A DNA stretch of 64,000 bases from Sinomonas sp. ASV486 (GTDB lineage Bacteria; Actinomycetota; Actinomycetes; Actinomycetales; Micrococcaceae): the NCBI RefSeq assembly GCF_030908215.1, contig NZ_JAVFJK010000009.1:117616-181615 (forward strand), read 5' to 3'. The position numbers and the translations under genes are program-made. The notes under the pieces are model-generated. The model had not been told where the DNA came from, ran no database searches, and saw only the letters and a list, made by a program, of their open reading frames with translations. Shown here in pieces: positions 1-8,706 of this stretch (within the stretch, counting starts at the first letter, position 1; each line of letters begins with the position of its first letter).

Positions 1-1408
1 CGGACCGGGCGCGGATCCAGCGGGGCCGCTCGCCGTCGAACGGATCCTCGCGCAGGAGCCTGAGCATGGCGGGGTCCGCGTTCAGGAGCTTCATGAGGAA
101 CGTGTAGAACCACTCCTCGTGCACGGTGCGCAGCGGCAGGAACCACATGAGCCAGTCGAGCCGCAGATGGTAGGGCGCCCACTGCCGCGGGATCCGCTCC
201 GGCTCACCGGGCTTGCCGCGGAACCGGTATTCGCGCCACTCGGCGTCCTCGGCGGGCACCGTATCGAGCGTTCCCTCCACGACGATCTCCACGCGGTTCT
301 TGGTCACCGAGCCGAAGGCCCCGTACGTGTTCACGAGCTGCCACCGGTTGAAGGAGGCGTTCATGAGCTGCTGCCTCGAGACGAGGTTCTTCGCGGGCCA
401 CCACGACAGCACAAGCAGGAGCAATGACGCGGCAAGCACGACGGCGACCCACACCCAGGCGGACCAGTCGCCCGAGGCGGGCCACGCCGTCGTGCGCCCT
501 GTGTTCTCCGAGGAGGCGGCGTTCCACGCCGCCGACGAGAGGTCCGCTGGCACGAAGGGGAGCACTGCGTGCACGGCGGAGTCGCCCATGGCTGCGAAGG
601 CGAGGATGATCGCTGACCAGTTGAGCCACGCGAAGTTCCCCGAGAGCACGAGCCACAGCTGCGTCACGACGACCACCGCCGCCGCGACAGATCCCACGGG
701 CTGCGGGAAGAAGAGGAAGAACGGCACAACGAGCTGTGCGACGTGGTTCCCCACGACCTCTGAGCGGTGCATCCATTTCGGCAGGAGGTGGAACTGCCGG
801 CTCAGCGGGCCCGGCATGGGCTGGGTCTCGTGGTGGTAGTACAGCGCGGTGAGATTGCGCCACTCGGCCCCGCCGCGGATCTTGATCATCCCTGCGCCGA
901 ACTCGAGCCGGAACACGAGCCACACGAGAAGGATGAGGACGGGCCGCGGCGGCGGGACCTGGTCCGAGCCGAGGAACGCGACGGTGAATCCCGCCTCGAG
1001 CAGGAGCATCTCCCACCCGAAGCCGTAGAACGTCTGGCCCACGTTCACGATCGACATGTACAGGGCCCACAACACGAGGAACGCCACGAGGGGCACCCAC
1101 CAAGGCCCCATCTGTGGGACGCCGACGACCAGCAGCCCCGCGACCACGAGCCCCACGGCACACACCCAGCGGAACAGCCGGTCAGAGTAGCGGAAGCGGA
1201 AGAGGCTTGGGCGGCGCAGGCGATGGAATCCCGCGAGGTACTCGGGGGCGGGCAGGAGGCCGTGTTCGCCCACGAGCGCGGGGAACTGGTTGAGGCTCGA
1301 GAGGAACGCGACGAAGAAGAGGGCCGCGACGCCGCGCTGCAGCATCCAGCGGGCCACCTCGGAGTCGGTGGCTGCGAACCAATCCGTGAACCAGGACACT
1401 GCGTCCAC
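1..1408 (-). CDS. Lipase maturation factor family protein (3' end outside window)
   Basis: The reading frame opens at a GTG at 1406-1408 and stays open to the left edge, giving about 469 residues of a family usually near 480-550, so only the extreme C-terminus is missing. The N-terminal region carries the family-typical run FPALVGEHGLLPAPEYL, followed by many hydrophobic segments and a soluble C-terminal part ending in FLMKLLNADPAM and GERPRWIRA, which matches the conserved end of LMF1/DUF1222 proteins. In vertebrates LMF1 is an ER membrane protein needed for lipase folding; the bacterial role is not established. It is divergent from the fluoride channel pair with only 57 bp between starts. 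I am confident of the family, not of the function. Confidence 0.85.
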   Translation of the reverse strand, partial: MDAVSWFTDWFAATDSEVARWMLQRGVAALFFVAFLSSLNQFPALVGEHGLLPAPEYLAGFHRLRRPSLFRFRYSDRLFRWVCAVGLVVAGLLVVGVPQMGPWWVPLVAFLVLWALYMSIVNVGQTFYGFGWEMLLLEAGFTVAFLGSDQVPPPRPVLILLVWLVFRLEFGAGMIKIRGGAEWRNLTALYYHHETQPMPGPLSRQFHLLPKWMHRSEVVGNHVAQLVVPFFLFFPQPVGSVAAAVVVVTQLWLVLSGNFAWLNWSAIILAFAAMGDSAVHAVLPFVPADLSSAAWNAASSENTGRTTAWPASGDWSAWVWVAVVLAASLLLLVLSWWPAKNLVSRQQLMNASFNRWQLVNTYGAFGSVTKNRVEIVVEGTLDTVPAEDAEWREYRFRGKPGEPERIPRQWAPYHLRLDWLMWFLPLRTVHEEWFYTFLMKLLNADPAMLRLLREDPFDGERPRWIRARS

Positions 1409-1450
1409 GGTTCCACGCTACGCCGGGGCCTCGCGCACAGGGAGAGGCGG

Positions 1451-1456
1451 TAGGCT
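1451..1456 (+). promoter_or_regulatory. Candidate -10 box for the first crcB gene
   Basis: TAGGCT fits the actinobacterial TAnnnT -10 and sits 9 nt before the GTG start, so the transcript would be leaderless or nearly so. No convincing -35 is visible and there is no room for a fluoride riboswitch. Confidence 0.4.
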
Positions 1457-1465
1457 CTATCCGCC

Positions 1466-2158
1466 GTGACCAGTGACCCCAAGCCCGCGCCTTCCGTGCC
1501 CGGCACCGCGCACGACGCCGGAGCCGCGCCCGCCGCTGACCACACGCCGTCGCGTCTACCTGCGCCCGCGCGTTTCGCGCATCCGTTCTCCCCAAGCGTC
1601 CTGACGCTCGTGTTCGCCGGCGGGATACTCGGGGCGCTGTCACGCTGGGCGCTCGGCACCGTGATCCCGGCTCCGGACGGCTGGCCCCTCGCCACGCTGC
1701 TGATCAATCTGGCCGGGGCCCTCGCGCTCGGTGGGCTGCTCGAGTCCCTGGCCCGCCGTGGGCCGGACGTGGGCCCCCGCCGCCTCGTGCGCCTGACCGC
1801 AGGGACAGGGTTCCTCGGCGCGTTCACCACCTACTCGACGCTCGCCGTCGAGGGCTCGCGCCTCCTCATCGCCGGCCGCGCGGCCGACGGCGTGTGGTAC
1901 CTCGCGCTGAGCCTGCTCGGGGGCGCTGCGGCGACCCTCGTCGGGGTTGCTGGAGCAGCGTGGCTGCACCGCGAGGACCGGCGCGGCCTGGCCGCCGAGG
2001 CCCACGTTGCGGCGCACCCCCACGGGGGCGGCCACCCCCACCCCACTTCTGAAGGTCAGGTTCTGGAGGTCACCTCAAGTGACTCCCAGAAGATGACCCT
2101 CAAACGGAGCGCGGAGCGCCAGCCGGGCCCCGACGGCATCTCGGAGGATTCCCGGTGA
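1466..2158 (+). CDS. crcB: Fluoride channel CrcB/Fluc, long form with His-rich tail
   Basis: Fluoride export channel of the inner membrane. The core (about residues 48-165) has four hydrophobic helices and the family motif GFLGAFTTYST. The 230-residue protein is unusually long: CrcB is normally 120-130 residues. About 47 residues precede the core and about 65 follow it, including a His-rich stretch AAHPHGGGHPHP that could bind metal (inference). It starts at GTG and its stop overlaps the GTG of the second channel by 4 nt, so the two are translationally coupled. Gram-positive bacteria often carry such pairs, which form heterodimeric dual-topology channels. Confidence 0.9.
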   Translation: MTSDPKPAPSVPGTAHDAGAAPAADHTPSRLPAPARFAHPFSPSVLTLVFAGGILGALSRWALGTVIPAPDGWPLATLLINLAGALALGGLLESLARRGPDVGPRRLVRLTAGTGFLGAFTTYSTLAVEGSRLLIAGRAADGVWYLALSLLGGAAATLVGVAGAAWLHREDRRGLAAEAHVAAHPHGGGHPHPTSEGQVLEVTSSDSQKMTLKRSAERQPGPDGISEDSR

Positions 2159-2535
2159 ACCCGGCCGAGGTGCTGCTGCTGGGAGTTGCGGGCGGGCTCG
2201 GCGCCGTCGCGCGCTATGTGCTCGACACCGCGGTGAGCCGCCGAGTGAAGGCCCCGCTGCCCGTCGCAACGATCTCCATCAACGTGAGTGGGTCGCTGCT
2301 CCTGGGCCTCATAGCCGGTGCCGTGCTCGCTGGCGCCGATCCCGCGCTGCAGGCGGTGCTCGGGACGGGATTCCTCGGCGGGTACACGACCTTTTCGACC
2401 GCGAGCTACCAGAGCGTGAGCCTCGCGCTCAGCGGGAGGTGGGCGGCCGCCGTCGTGAACGGGGTCGGAACGCTCGCGCTGTGCCTCGCGGCCGCGCTCG
2501 GCGGACTCGCGCTCGGCGGCGCGCTCACGGTCTGA
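2155..2535 (+). CDS. crcB: Fluoride channel CrcB/Fluc, second subunit
   Basis: 126 residues, the normal family length, with four transmembrane helices and the signature GFLGGYTTFSTAS that lines the fluoride pore. It starts at a GTG inside the stop region of the upstream crcB (GTGA overlap), so both are made from one mRNA and probably assemble together. The conserved Asn of helix 2 is visible in TISINVSGSLLLGL. There is little doubt about family or function. Confidence 0.93.
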   Translation: MNPAEVLLLGVAGGLGAVARYVLDTAVSRRVKAPLPVATISINVSGSLLLGLIAGAVLAGADPALQAVLGTGFLGGYTTFSTASYQSVSLALSGRWAAAVVNGVGTLALCLAAALGGLALGGALTV

Positions 2536-2540
2536 GCCCG

Positions 2541-2554
2541 GGCGCACGACGGCG
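2541..2554. repeat. Half copy of the ACGACGGCG palindrome family
   Basis: GGCGCACGACGGCG matches the left arm of the intergenic palindrome family found elsewhere in the window, but no matching right arm follows. It lies 5 bp after the crcB stop, the usual position of complete copies. Confidence 0.5.
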
Positions 2555-2611
2555 CGCGACCACTCCTGCGGGATCAACGCCCCGCGGAAGTGGCCACGCA
2601 AGCCGTCTCGA

Positions 2612-3148
2612 CTAGGCGATCTCGCCGGTCGGGACCATCACGGCGCGTGCGAGCGTGTGGAAGAAGATGTTGAAGCCCAAGAACGCCGGCGATGCGTCTG
2701 CCCCGACGCCGAGGTCCTCGACGTCGAGGGCGTGCACGGTGATGAAGTACCGGTGTGGCCCGTGCCCGGAGGGAGGGGCGGCGCCGACGAACTGCGCGGT
2801 GCCGGCGTCGTTCCTCAGCTGGAACGCGCCAGTCGGCAGGAGTTCGCCGGACGCGGTCCCTGCGCCCTCGGGCAGTTCGGTCACGGACGCCGGGATGTTC
2901 ACGACCGCCCAGTGCCAGAAGCCGGATTGGGTGGGCGCGTCGGGGTCGTAGACGGTGACAGCGAAGCTCTTGGTGCCCTCGGGGGCTCCCGACCACGAGA
3001 GCTGGGGCGAGATGTCCTCACCGCCGGGGACGTCGAACGCCCCGGAGTACTGCGGCGCGGGCCAGGGCTCGCCGTCCGCAGCCGTGGTGCTCGTGACGGT
3101 GAAGGCCGCCGTCGGCGGGATGCGGTCAAACGGATCGTTGCCACTCAT
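2612..3148 (-). CDS. YbhB/YbcL family (PEBP-like) protein
   Basis: 178 residues of the bacterial phosphatidylethanolamine-binding/Raf-kinase-inhibitor-like family. Visible family motifs are [43 protein letters not shown] and the C-terminal [12 protein letters not shown]. The start MSGNDPF is chosen because AGGAG lies 7 nt upstream; a start 16 codons earlier is possible but less well supported. No signal peptide, so cytoplasmic. The biochemical role of bacterial members is unclear. A diverged paralogue lies at 57945-58472. It is convergent with the crcB pair. Confidence 0.9.
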   Translation of the reverse strand: MSGNDPFDRIPPTAAFTVTSTTAADGEPWPAPQYSGAFDVPGGEDISPQLSWSGAPEGTKSFAVTVYDPDAPTQSGFWHWAVVNIPASVTELPEGAGTASGELLPTGAFQLRNDAGTAQFVGAAPPSGHGPHRYFITVHALDVEDLGVGADASPAFLGFNIFFHTLARAVMVPTGEIA

Positions 3149-3250
3149 CGTGACTCCTCTCTCCGGTGTGAGGCGTCTGTGCGAGGCGACAGACACCTTC
3201 GCGTCCGATCTTACGGAGGGTACCGACGAGCCGCGGGCCGGTCGAAGCGG

Positions 3251-4786
3251 TCAGGCTGACCGGGACGCGTCGCGTGTCCGCAGCGCCCGGAGCACGACGA
3301 CGGCAGCCCCCGCCATGAGCACGGCTGCGATAGCGGACGTGGAGGCCACGCCGGAATCGAACGCTCGGCGGGCGGAGTCCAGGAGCGCTCCGGCGGCGTC
3401 CGGGGGAAGGAGGCTCGCGGCGTCGACCGCTCCGCCGAGGGTCTCGCGGGCCTGGGCTGCGGCCTCGGCCGGGAGCCCCGCCGGGACCTGGACTCCGAGT
3501 CGGTACGCCGCGCCGAGGATACTGCCGAGGATCGCCGTACCGAGAACGGCGCCAAGCTCATAGGCGGTCTCCGAGATGGCGGACGCCGCGCCGGCCTTCG
3601 CGGGCGGCACGGAGGCGAGGATGAGGTCGTTGGAGAGCGTCTCCGCGAGTCCCACACCGACGCCCACCACCGCGAAGCCCGTCAGGAGCGCAGGCATCGA
3701 CCCGTCTCGCCCGAAGGCCAGGACCACGGCGTAGCCCGCGGCGTTCATCACGAGGCCCGCGACCATGACGGACGCCGCCGAGAACCGCGAGGCCAGCCGC
3801 ACCGCCGCAAGGCCCGCAACCACCGAGAGGGCGGCGCCAGGAAGCATGAGGAGGCCCGCGTCCAGCGGACTGGCCCCCGCCACGAGCTGCAGGTGCTGCG
3901 ACAAGAAGTACATGAAGCCCACGAGCGAGAAGAAGCTCACGAGGTTCGCGCCGATGCTCGCGCTGAACATGGGTCGCGCGAACAGCCGCACATCCAGCAT
4001 GGGCCGTTCCCTTGTGAGCTGGCGGCGCACGAACGCTGTCCCGAGCCCCAAGCCCAGGAGGACGGCAGCGGCAGCCGCGGGGCCGCCGTCGTGCGCGATC
4101 TCCTTGATACCCCATACGAGGGCGACGGCGGCGGTCACCACGAGTGCGATGCTCACCGGATCGACGGGCGACGGCGCAGGGTCGCGGGATTCGGGCACGA
4201 GGACAGGGGTGAGGAGCAGCGCCGGGACGAGCATCGGCACGGCGATGAGGAAGACGGAGCCCCAAGGGAAGTGCTCGAGCAGCACGCCGCCCAGCAGGGG
4301 CCCGAAGGCCGCACCCCCGGAGTAGACCGAGGCCCAGATGGCCACGGCGAGGCGGCGTTCGCGGGCGTTGTCGAAGATGTTGCGGATGAGCGAGAGAGTG
4401 GCGGGCATGAGCATCGAGCCGAAGATGCCGATCGCCGCGCGCGCCGCGATGAGCTGGCCCGCAGTGGTGGCGAACGCGGCCGCGACGGAGACGATTGCGA
4501 AGCCGGTCGCGCCGATGAGGAGGATCCGGCGGCGGCCGATGCGGTCGCCGATCGAGCCCATCGGCACGAGGAGGCCGGCGAGCACGAGCGCGTAGACGTC
4601 CACGATCCACAGCATCTCGGTTGAGGTCGGCTTGAGGGCGAGGGAAATCGCGGGCACGGCGAAGCCCAGCACCGTGTTGTCCACCGAGATGAGCAGCACG
4701 GGGATCATGAGCGTCGCGAGCGCGAGCCAGCGGCGTGTGCTGGTTGATGTGGCTGATGCCTGGACCTGAGGCGTGGTCTGGTTCAT
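3251..4786 (-). CDS. MFS drug exporter, DHA2 (EmrB/QacA/SmvA-like) family
   Basis: 511 residues with about 14 predicted membrane segments, typical of DHA2 proton antiporters that expel cationic drugs and biocides. Motif A is GSIGDRIGRRRILLIGA after the second helix, and the motif-C-like run PLLGGVLLEHFPWGSVFLI follows helix 5. It is divergent from a TetR gene, and its promoter (-35 TTGTAA, 17-bp spacer, -10 TATAGT) is completely covered by an 11-bp-arm inverted repeat, so it is very probably the repressor's target. The exact substrate cannot be read from the sequence. Confidence 0.9.
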   Translation of the reverse strand: MNQTTPQVQASATSTSTRRWLALATLMIPVLLISVDNTVLGFAVPAISLALKPTSTEMLWIVDVYALVLAGLLVPMGSIGDRIGRRRILLIGATGFAIVSVAAAFATTAGQLIAARAAIGIFGSMLMPATLSLIRNIFDNARERRLAVAIWASVYSGGAAFGPLLGGVLLEHFPWGSVFLIAVPMLVPALLLTPVLVPESRDPAPSPVDPVSIALVVTAAVALVWGIKEIAHDGGPAAAAAVLLGLGLGTAFVRRQLTRERPMLDVRLFARPMFSASIGANLVSFFSLVGFMYFLSQHLQLVAGASPLDAGLLMLPGAALSVVAGLAAVRLASRFSAASVMVAGLVMNAAGYAVVLAFGRDGSMPALLTGFAVVGVGVGLAETLSNDLILASVPPAKAGAASAISETAYELGAVLGTAILGSILGAAYRLGVQVPAGLPAEAAAQARETLGGAVDAASLLPPDAAGALLDSARRAFDSGVASTSAIAAVLMAGAAVVVLRALRTRDASRSA

Positions 4787-4813
4787 CGGAGGCTCCCTTG
4801 AACGTTGATGGAA

Positions 4814-4844
4814 TAACTATACCGACTAGACGGTATAGTTACAA
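4814..4844 (-). promoter_or_regulatory. TetR operator overlapping the exporter promoter
   Basis: A perfect inverted repeat with arms TAACTATACCG and CGGTATAGTTA (4814-4824 and 4831-4841) is separated by ACTAGA. On the reverse strand the exporter promoter reads -35 TTGTAA (4844-4839), 17 bp, -10 TATAGT (4821-4816), so the repeat spans the whole promoter. The right arm also lies in the expected -35 region of the TetR gene, whose -10 TACAGT is at 4852-4857. Repression of both genes by the adjacent TetR protein is the simplest reading. Confidence 0.85.
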
Positions 4845-4863
4845 CTCCACGTACAGTGGGCCT

Positions 4864-5403
4864 ATGCCCAGACCCCCGAAGGCCCGAGCGGCGATCCTCG
4901 AGGCGTACCGAGAGCTCCTCGTGTCCGACGGCGAGCGCGCCGCGACGATGGACGCCGTCGCTGCAGCGGCGGGCGTCTCGAAGGGCGGGCTCCTCTACCA
5001 CTTCAAGAACAAGGACGCGCTCGCCGAGGGTCTCCTCGTCTGGCTGCGCGAGGCCGCCGCGGCGGACCGCGAGCGGATGGCCGCCGCCGAGGAGGGCCCG
5101 TCGCGATATTTCGTCCGGACGTCGGTGAGCACGGGCTCAGACCTCGATCGGCTGTTCGTCTCCGCCGTGCGCCTCGCCCAGGCCGGGCACGCGGGTGCCC
5201 TGAGGGCGCTCGAGGAGCTCGACGCGGCGTGGCTCGGGATCATCCGCGACGAGGTCGCAGACCCGGCCGTGTCTGCCGCGGTCATGCTCATCGGCGAGGG
5301 GCTCTACTACTACTCGACCCTCGCGGGGACATGGCCCGAGGAGGCCTTCGGGACGACGGTCGAGGACCTGCTCGGCGTCGTCGACCGCCTGCGGGAGGCG
5401 TGA
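4864..5403 (+). CDS. TetR/AcrR family repressor of the adjacent exporter
   Basis: 179 residues. The N-terminal helix-turn-helix (about residues 8-50) shows the typical TMDAVAAAAGVSKGGLLYHF followed by KNKDALAEGLL; the C-terminal part is the ligand-binding helical domain. The ATG is 6 nt after a TACAGT -10 box, so the mRNA is predicted to be leaderless. It faces the DHA2 exporter across a shared operator, the classic arrangement for a drug-responsive local repressor. The ligand is unknown. Confidence 0.92.
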   Translation: MPRPPKARAAILEAYRELLVSDGERAATMDAVAAAAGVSKGGLLYHFKNKDALAEGLLVWLREAAAADRERMAAAEEGPSRYFVRTSVSTGSDLDRLFVSAVRLAQAGHAGALRALEELDAAWLGIIRDEVADPAVSAAVMLIGEGLYYYSTLAGTWPEEAFGTTVEDLLGVVDRLREA

Positions 5404-5444
5404 GGGGACGCATCTTGCGGATCCCCAGCAGTCATTTCACTATC

Positions 5445-5472
5445 TTGACGGTCGTCATGCGAGTGATAGAGT
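5445..5472 (+). promoter_or_regulatory. Promoter of the kynurenine operon (leaderless)
   Basis: -35 TTGACG (5445-5450), 16-bp spacer, -10 TAGAGT (5467-5472). The predicted transcription start falls on the A of the ATG at 5480. TCACTATC at 5437-5444 and GAGTGATAGAGTGA across the -10 form an imperfect inverted pair that may be a regulator site. Confidence 0.7.
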
Positions 5473-5479
5473 GAGTGGT

Positions 5480-6349
5480 ATGTCCCAGACCACACCTGAA
5501 GAGTCTGCCGGCGTCCGCAAGATCGAAGACTCCGTCCGAACCGACTTCCGCGGCGCCATGACCTACGGGCGCTACCTCGCGCTCGACGAGCTCCTGCACG
5601 CCCAGCGCCCGCAGAGCCAGCCCGAGCACCACGACGAGCTGCTCTTCATCGTCCAGCACCAGACGAGCGAGCTGTGGCTCAAGCTCGTCCTGCACGAGCT
5701 TCTCGAGGCGCGTCGCCTCATGGATGCCGACGACCTCGGCAAGGCACTCAAGTGCCTCGCCCGCGTCAAGGCCATCCAGCGCACGCTGACCGAACAGTGG
5801 AGCGTCCTCGGCACCCTGACGCCCCGCGAGTACGCCCAGTTCCGTGGCTCGCTCGGCAACTCCTCAGGCTTCCAGTCCTACCAGTACCGCGCCATCGAAT
5901 TCGTGCTCGGCAACAAGCACGCGCGGATGCTTGAGGTGTTCACGAGCGAGCCCGAGGCGCACGCGCTGCTCGCCCGGATCCTCGAGGAGCCCACCGTCTA
6001 CGATGCGTTCCTGCGGCTCGTGGCCCGCAGTGGCTACGACGTCCCCGAGGACATCCTGACCCGTGACGTGCGTGAACCGTGGACTATGCGCGAGGACCTC
6101 GTGCCCGTCTTCCAGCGGATCTACGAGGAGGATTCGACCCCCTGGGGCCTCTACGAGGCGTGCGAGAGCCTCGTAGACCTCGAGGACAACTTCCAGGCCT
6201 GGCGCTTCCGCCACCTCCGCACGGTCCAGCGGACCATCGGCTTCAAGCGCGGTACCGGCGGCTCCTCTGGCGTCGATTTCCTCAAGCGCGCGCTGGACCT
6301 GACCTTCTTCCCCGAGCTGTACGCCGTCCGCACCGCGATCGGAGCCTGA
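5480..6349 (+). CDS. kynA: Tryptophan 2,3-dioxygenase
   Basis: Heme enzyme that opens the indole ring of L-tryptophan to N-formylkynurenine, first step of the kynurenine pathway. The 289 residues include the family motifs MTYGRYLALDELLHAQ and ELLFIVQHQTSELWLKL near the N-terminus and, near the C-terminus, the heme-ligand region FRHLRTVQRTIG followed by GTGGSSGVDFLK. The ATG is preferred to a GTG 9 nt earlier because the -10 box overlaps that GTG and predicts a leaderless transcript beginning at the ATG. The kynureninase gene follows after 2 nt. Confidence 0.95.
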   Translation: MSQTTPEESAGVRKIEDSVRTDFRGAMTYGRYLALDELLHAQRPQSQPEHHDELLFIVQHQTSELWLKLVLHELLEARRLMDADDLGKALKCLARVKAIQRTLTEQWSVLGTLTPREYAQFRGSLGNSSGFQSYQYRAIEFVLGNKHARMLEVFTSEPEAHALLARILEEPTVYDAFLRLVARSGYDVPEDILTRDVREPWTMREDLVPVFQRIYEEDSTPWGLYEACESLVDLEDNFQAWRFRHLRTVQRTIGFKRGTGGSSGVDFLKRALDLTFFPELYAVRTAIGA

Positions 6350-6351
6350 AC

Positions 6352-7623
6352 ATGACAGACCTCAGCACCTCCACCCAGGCCGCGCACGACGGCATGCTGG
6401 ACGCAGCAGCGCTCGACGCCGCCGACCCACTCGCCCATTTCCGCAACCGTTTCCTCGGGTGCGACGGTCCCAACGGTGGCCCGGTCGTCGCCTACCTAGA
6501 CGGCAACTCCCTCGGCCGTCCGCTGGCAGACACCGCCGAGCGGCTCGCAGAGTTCACCGCCGGCCCGTGGGGCCAGCGCCTCATCCGGGCCTGGGACGAG
6601 CAGTGGATGGACGAGCCCGTCCGCCTCGGCGATCGTCTCGGCGAGGTCGTGCTCGGCGCCGCGCGAGGCCAGACCATCGTCGCGGACTCGACGTCGGTCA
6701 TGATCTACAAGCTAGTGCGCGCCGCCTTCGACGCGCAGGCCCCAACGGGTCGGGACGAGATCGTGGTCGATCTCGAGAACTTCCCGACGGACCGATTCAT
6801 CGTCGAGGGCATCGCCGCGGAGCGCGGGGCGACGATCCGCTCGATCGAGCCCGACCCTGACACCGGGGTGACGCCGGCGGACGTCGAGTCCGTGCTCGGC
6901 CCACGCACCGCCGTCGTGCTCCTGTCCCACGTCGCGTACCGCTCGGGGTTCATCGCCGACGCCGCCGCAATCACCGACGTCGTGCACCGCGCCGGAGGGC
7001 TCGTGGCGTGGGACCTGTGCCACTCGGCCGGGTCGGTGCCGGTCGAGCTCGATGCGTGGGGCGCTGACCTCGCCGTCGGCTGCACCTACAAGTACCTCAA
7101 CGGAGGCCCCGGCTCGCCCGCCTTCGGCTACGTGCGCCGCGACCTCCAGGACCGGCTGCTCCAGCCGATCTGGGGCTGGATGGGAGCCGCCGACCCATTC
7201 GGCATGACCGACTCGTACGCGCCCGCTGCCGGGATCCGCCGTTTCATCACCGGCACCCCGCCGATCCTCGCGATGCAGCCACTCTCTGCCATGGTCGAGG
7301 TCATTGCCGAGGCCGGCATGGATGCCATCCGGGCCAAGTCCGTGCAGCTCACCGAGTTCGCCGCGGCCCTGAGCGAGCGGTTCCTGGTACCCCTCGGCGT
7401 CGAGCTCGCGAGCCCCAGCGACCCCGCCGAGCGGGGCTCGCACGTCACCCTCAACCACCCGCGCTTCCGTGAGGTCACCGCGATGCTCTGGGAGCGGGGG
7501 GTCATCCCGGACTTCCGCCCCCCTCGCGGGCTGCGCGTGGGCCTCTCGCCACTGAGCACCTCGTTCGCAGAGGTTCAGGCGGGGATTGAGGCGATCCGGG
7601 ACGCCCTGACTGAGCTCGCATGA
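6352..7623 (+). CDS. kynU: Kynureninase
   Basis: PLP enzyme that splits kynurenine to anthranilate and alanine (or 3-hydroxykynurenine to 3-hydroxyanthranilate). 423 residues; the Schiff-base lysine is Lys247 in CTYKYLNGGPGSPAFGY, and the upstream cofactor-binding WDLCHSAGSVPVEL is present. It begins 2 nt after kynA and overlaps the next gene by 4 nt (ATGA), so all three form one operon. A kynurenine formamidase (kynB), needed between KynA and KynU, is not in this window and must be encoded elsewhere or supplied by another hydrolase. Confidence 0.95.
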   Translation: MTDLSTSTQAAHDGMLDAAALDAADPLAHFRNRFLGCDGPNGGPVVAYLDGNSLGRPLADTAERLAEFTAGPWGQRLIRAWDEQWMDEPVRLGDRLGEVVLGAARGQTIVADSTSVMIYKLVRAAFDAQAPTGRDEIVVDLENFPTDRFIVEGIAAERGATIRSIEPDPDTGVTPADVESVLGPRTAVVLLSHVAYRSGFIADAAAITDVVHRAGGLVAWDLCHSAGSVPVELDAWGADLAVGCTYKYLNGGPGSPAFGYVRRDLQDRLLQPIWGWMGAADPFGMTDSYAPAAGIRRFITGTPPILAMQPLSAMVEVIAEAGMDAIRAKSVQLTEFAAALSERFLVPLGVELASPSDPAERGSHVTLNHPRFREVTAMLWERGVIPDFRPPRGLRVGLSPLSTSFAEVQAGIEAIRDALTELA

Positions 7624-8555
7624 GCGCCGTCGAGCAGCGCGGGGGCGCCGGCTCCGCACCATCACCCTCTGCGTTCAGCATTGGGGCAGTGGATGTTGTC
7701 CACGCCACGACGGGGTTCACCGATGTCCTGCCCCGCGTCACGGACGACATGGTGTCGAGGCCCGGCAGCGCGGTCTCCCTCCTGCGGACCGTTGTGGGCT
7801 TGTACCTGCGCGAGGCTGGCGGGTGGATGCCTACAGACGCCTTCCTCGCCCTGCTCGGGGCACTGGGCGTCCCTGTGCCGCAGGCGCGCACCGCGCTGAG
7901 CCGGGTCAAGCAGCGCGGCCTCCTTGAGGCGGAGGCGCAGGACGGCGTCCCCGGCCTCGCGCTCGCGCCCGGGGCCGTCGCGATGCTCGCCCGGGGCGAC
8001 CGCCGCATCCACGAGCCGCGCAGCATGGCGGCCGACGGCGAATGGTGCCTCATCGTGTTCTCGATCCCGGAGGCGATGCGCGATGCGCGGCACCAGCTGC
8101 GCAGGCAGCTCAAATGGATCGGCTGCGGGACTGTGGAGTCGGGCGTATGGATCTGCCCGGACTTCCTGCGCGGGGAGGTCGAGGACGTCATCGGGGGGCT
8201 GGGGCTGAGCGGTCATGTCGTGCTGTTCACCGCCCGGGGCCTCCCCGCGGGACCGGTCGCGGCCGGGCAGGTGGGGCACTGGTGGGACCTTGAGGCGATT
8301 GCGGAGCTGCACCGGGAGTTCATCGACGGGCAGTCACGCGTGCCGGAACGCAGTGCGGGGCCGGCCGAGAGCTTCGCCGCGTACGTGGAGTGCATCGACG
8401 CGTGGCGCGTCATTCCGTACCTCGATCCGGGCCTGCCGCCCGAGCTGCTGCCGCAGGACTGGCCGGGGCCCGAGTGCATCGCCCTGTTCCGGCGCATCCG
8501 CGAGGTGCACGCGGGGCCGGCGTGGGAGTTCGTGCGCCGGGTTCTGGCTGCGTGA
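7620..8555 (+). CDS. PaaX family transcriptional regulator
   Basis: 311 residues with an N-terminal winged helix (about residues 50-110, including ARTALSRVKQRGLLEAE), the PaaX central segment WCLIVFSIPEAMRDARHQLRRQL and GCGTVESGVWICPD, and the C-terminal domain with PPELLPQDWPGPECIALFRRI. PaaX represses phenylacetate catabolism and senses an aryl-CoA; relatives control other aromatic pathways. Its coupling to kynU by a 4-nt overlap suggests it regulates the kynurenine operon (inference from context). Confidence 0.9.
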   Translation: MSAVEQRGGAGSAPSPSAFSIGAVDVVHATTGFTDVLPRVTDDMVSRPGSAVSLLRTVVGLYLREAGGWMPTDAFLALLGALGVPVPQARTALSRVKQRGLLEAEAQDGVPGLALAPGAVAMLARGDRRIHEPRSMAADGEWCLIVFSIPEAMRDARHQLRRQLKWIGCGTVESGVWICPDFLRGEVEDVIGGLGLSGHVVLFTARGLPAGPVAAGQVGHWWDLEAIAELHREFIDGQSRVPERSAGPAESFAAYVECIDAWRVIPYLDPGLPPELLPQDWPGPECIALFRRIREVHAGPAWEFVRRVLAA

Positions 8556-8706
8556 GGAACCGCGCCCAACGCGGAGTATTGACTTCCGTTCGTTTGACCG
8601 CCTGAGAAAAGGGGTAACTGTCTGATCGTTGCGTGAGACCGGAACCCCTCGGGGGGCCCGTCGCCACGCGGTCAGGACACGCGATCAAGGCAGGAGGACG
8701 GACACT

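Noticed and set aside
1409-1465. Fluoride riboswitch upstream of crcB
   Set aside because: Only 57 bp separate the divergent starts and no riboswitch-like fold is visible.
8579-8648. TTGACT and TTGACC boxes and an AGGGGT/ACCCCT pair upstream of mltG
   Set aside because: No correctly spaced -10 could be matched to either box, and the inverted pair is short, so no promoter or attenuator is claimed.
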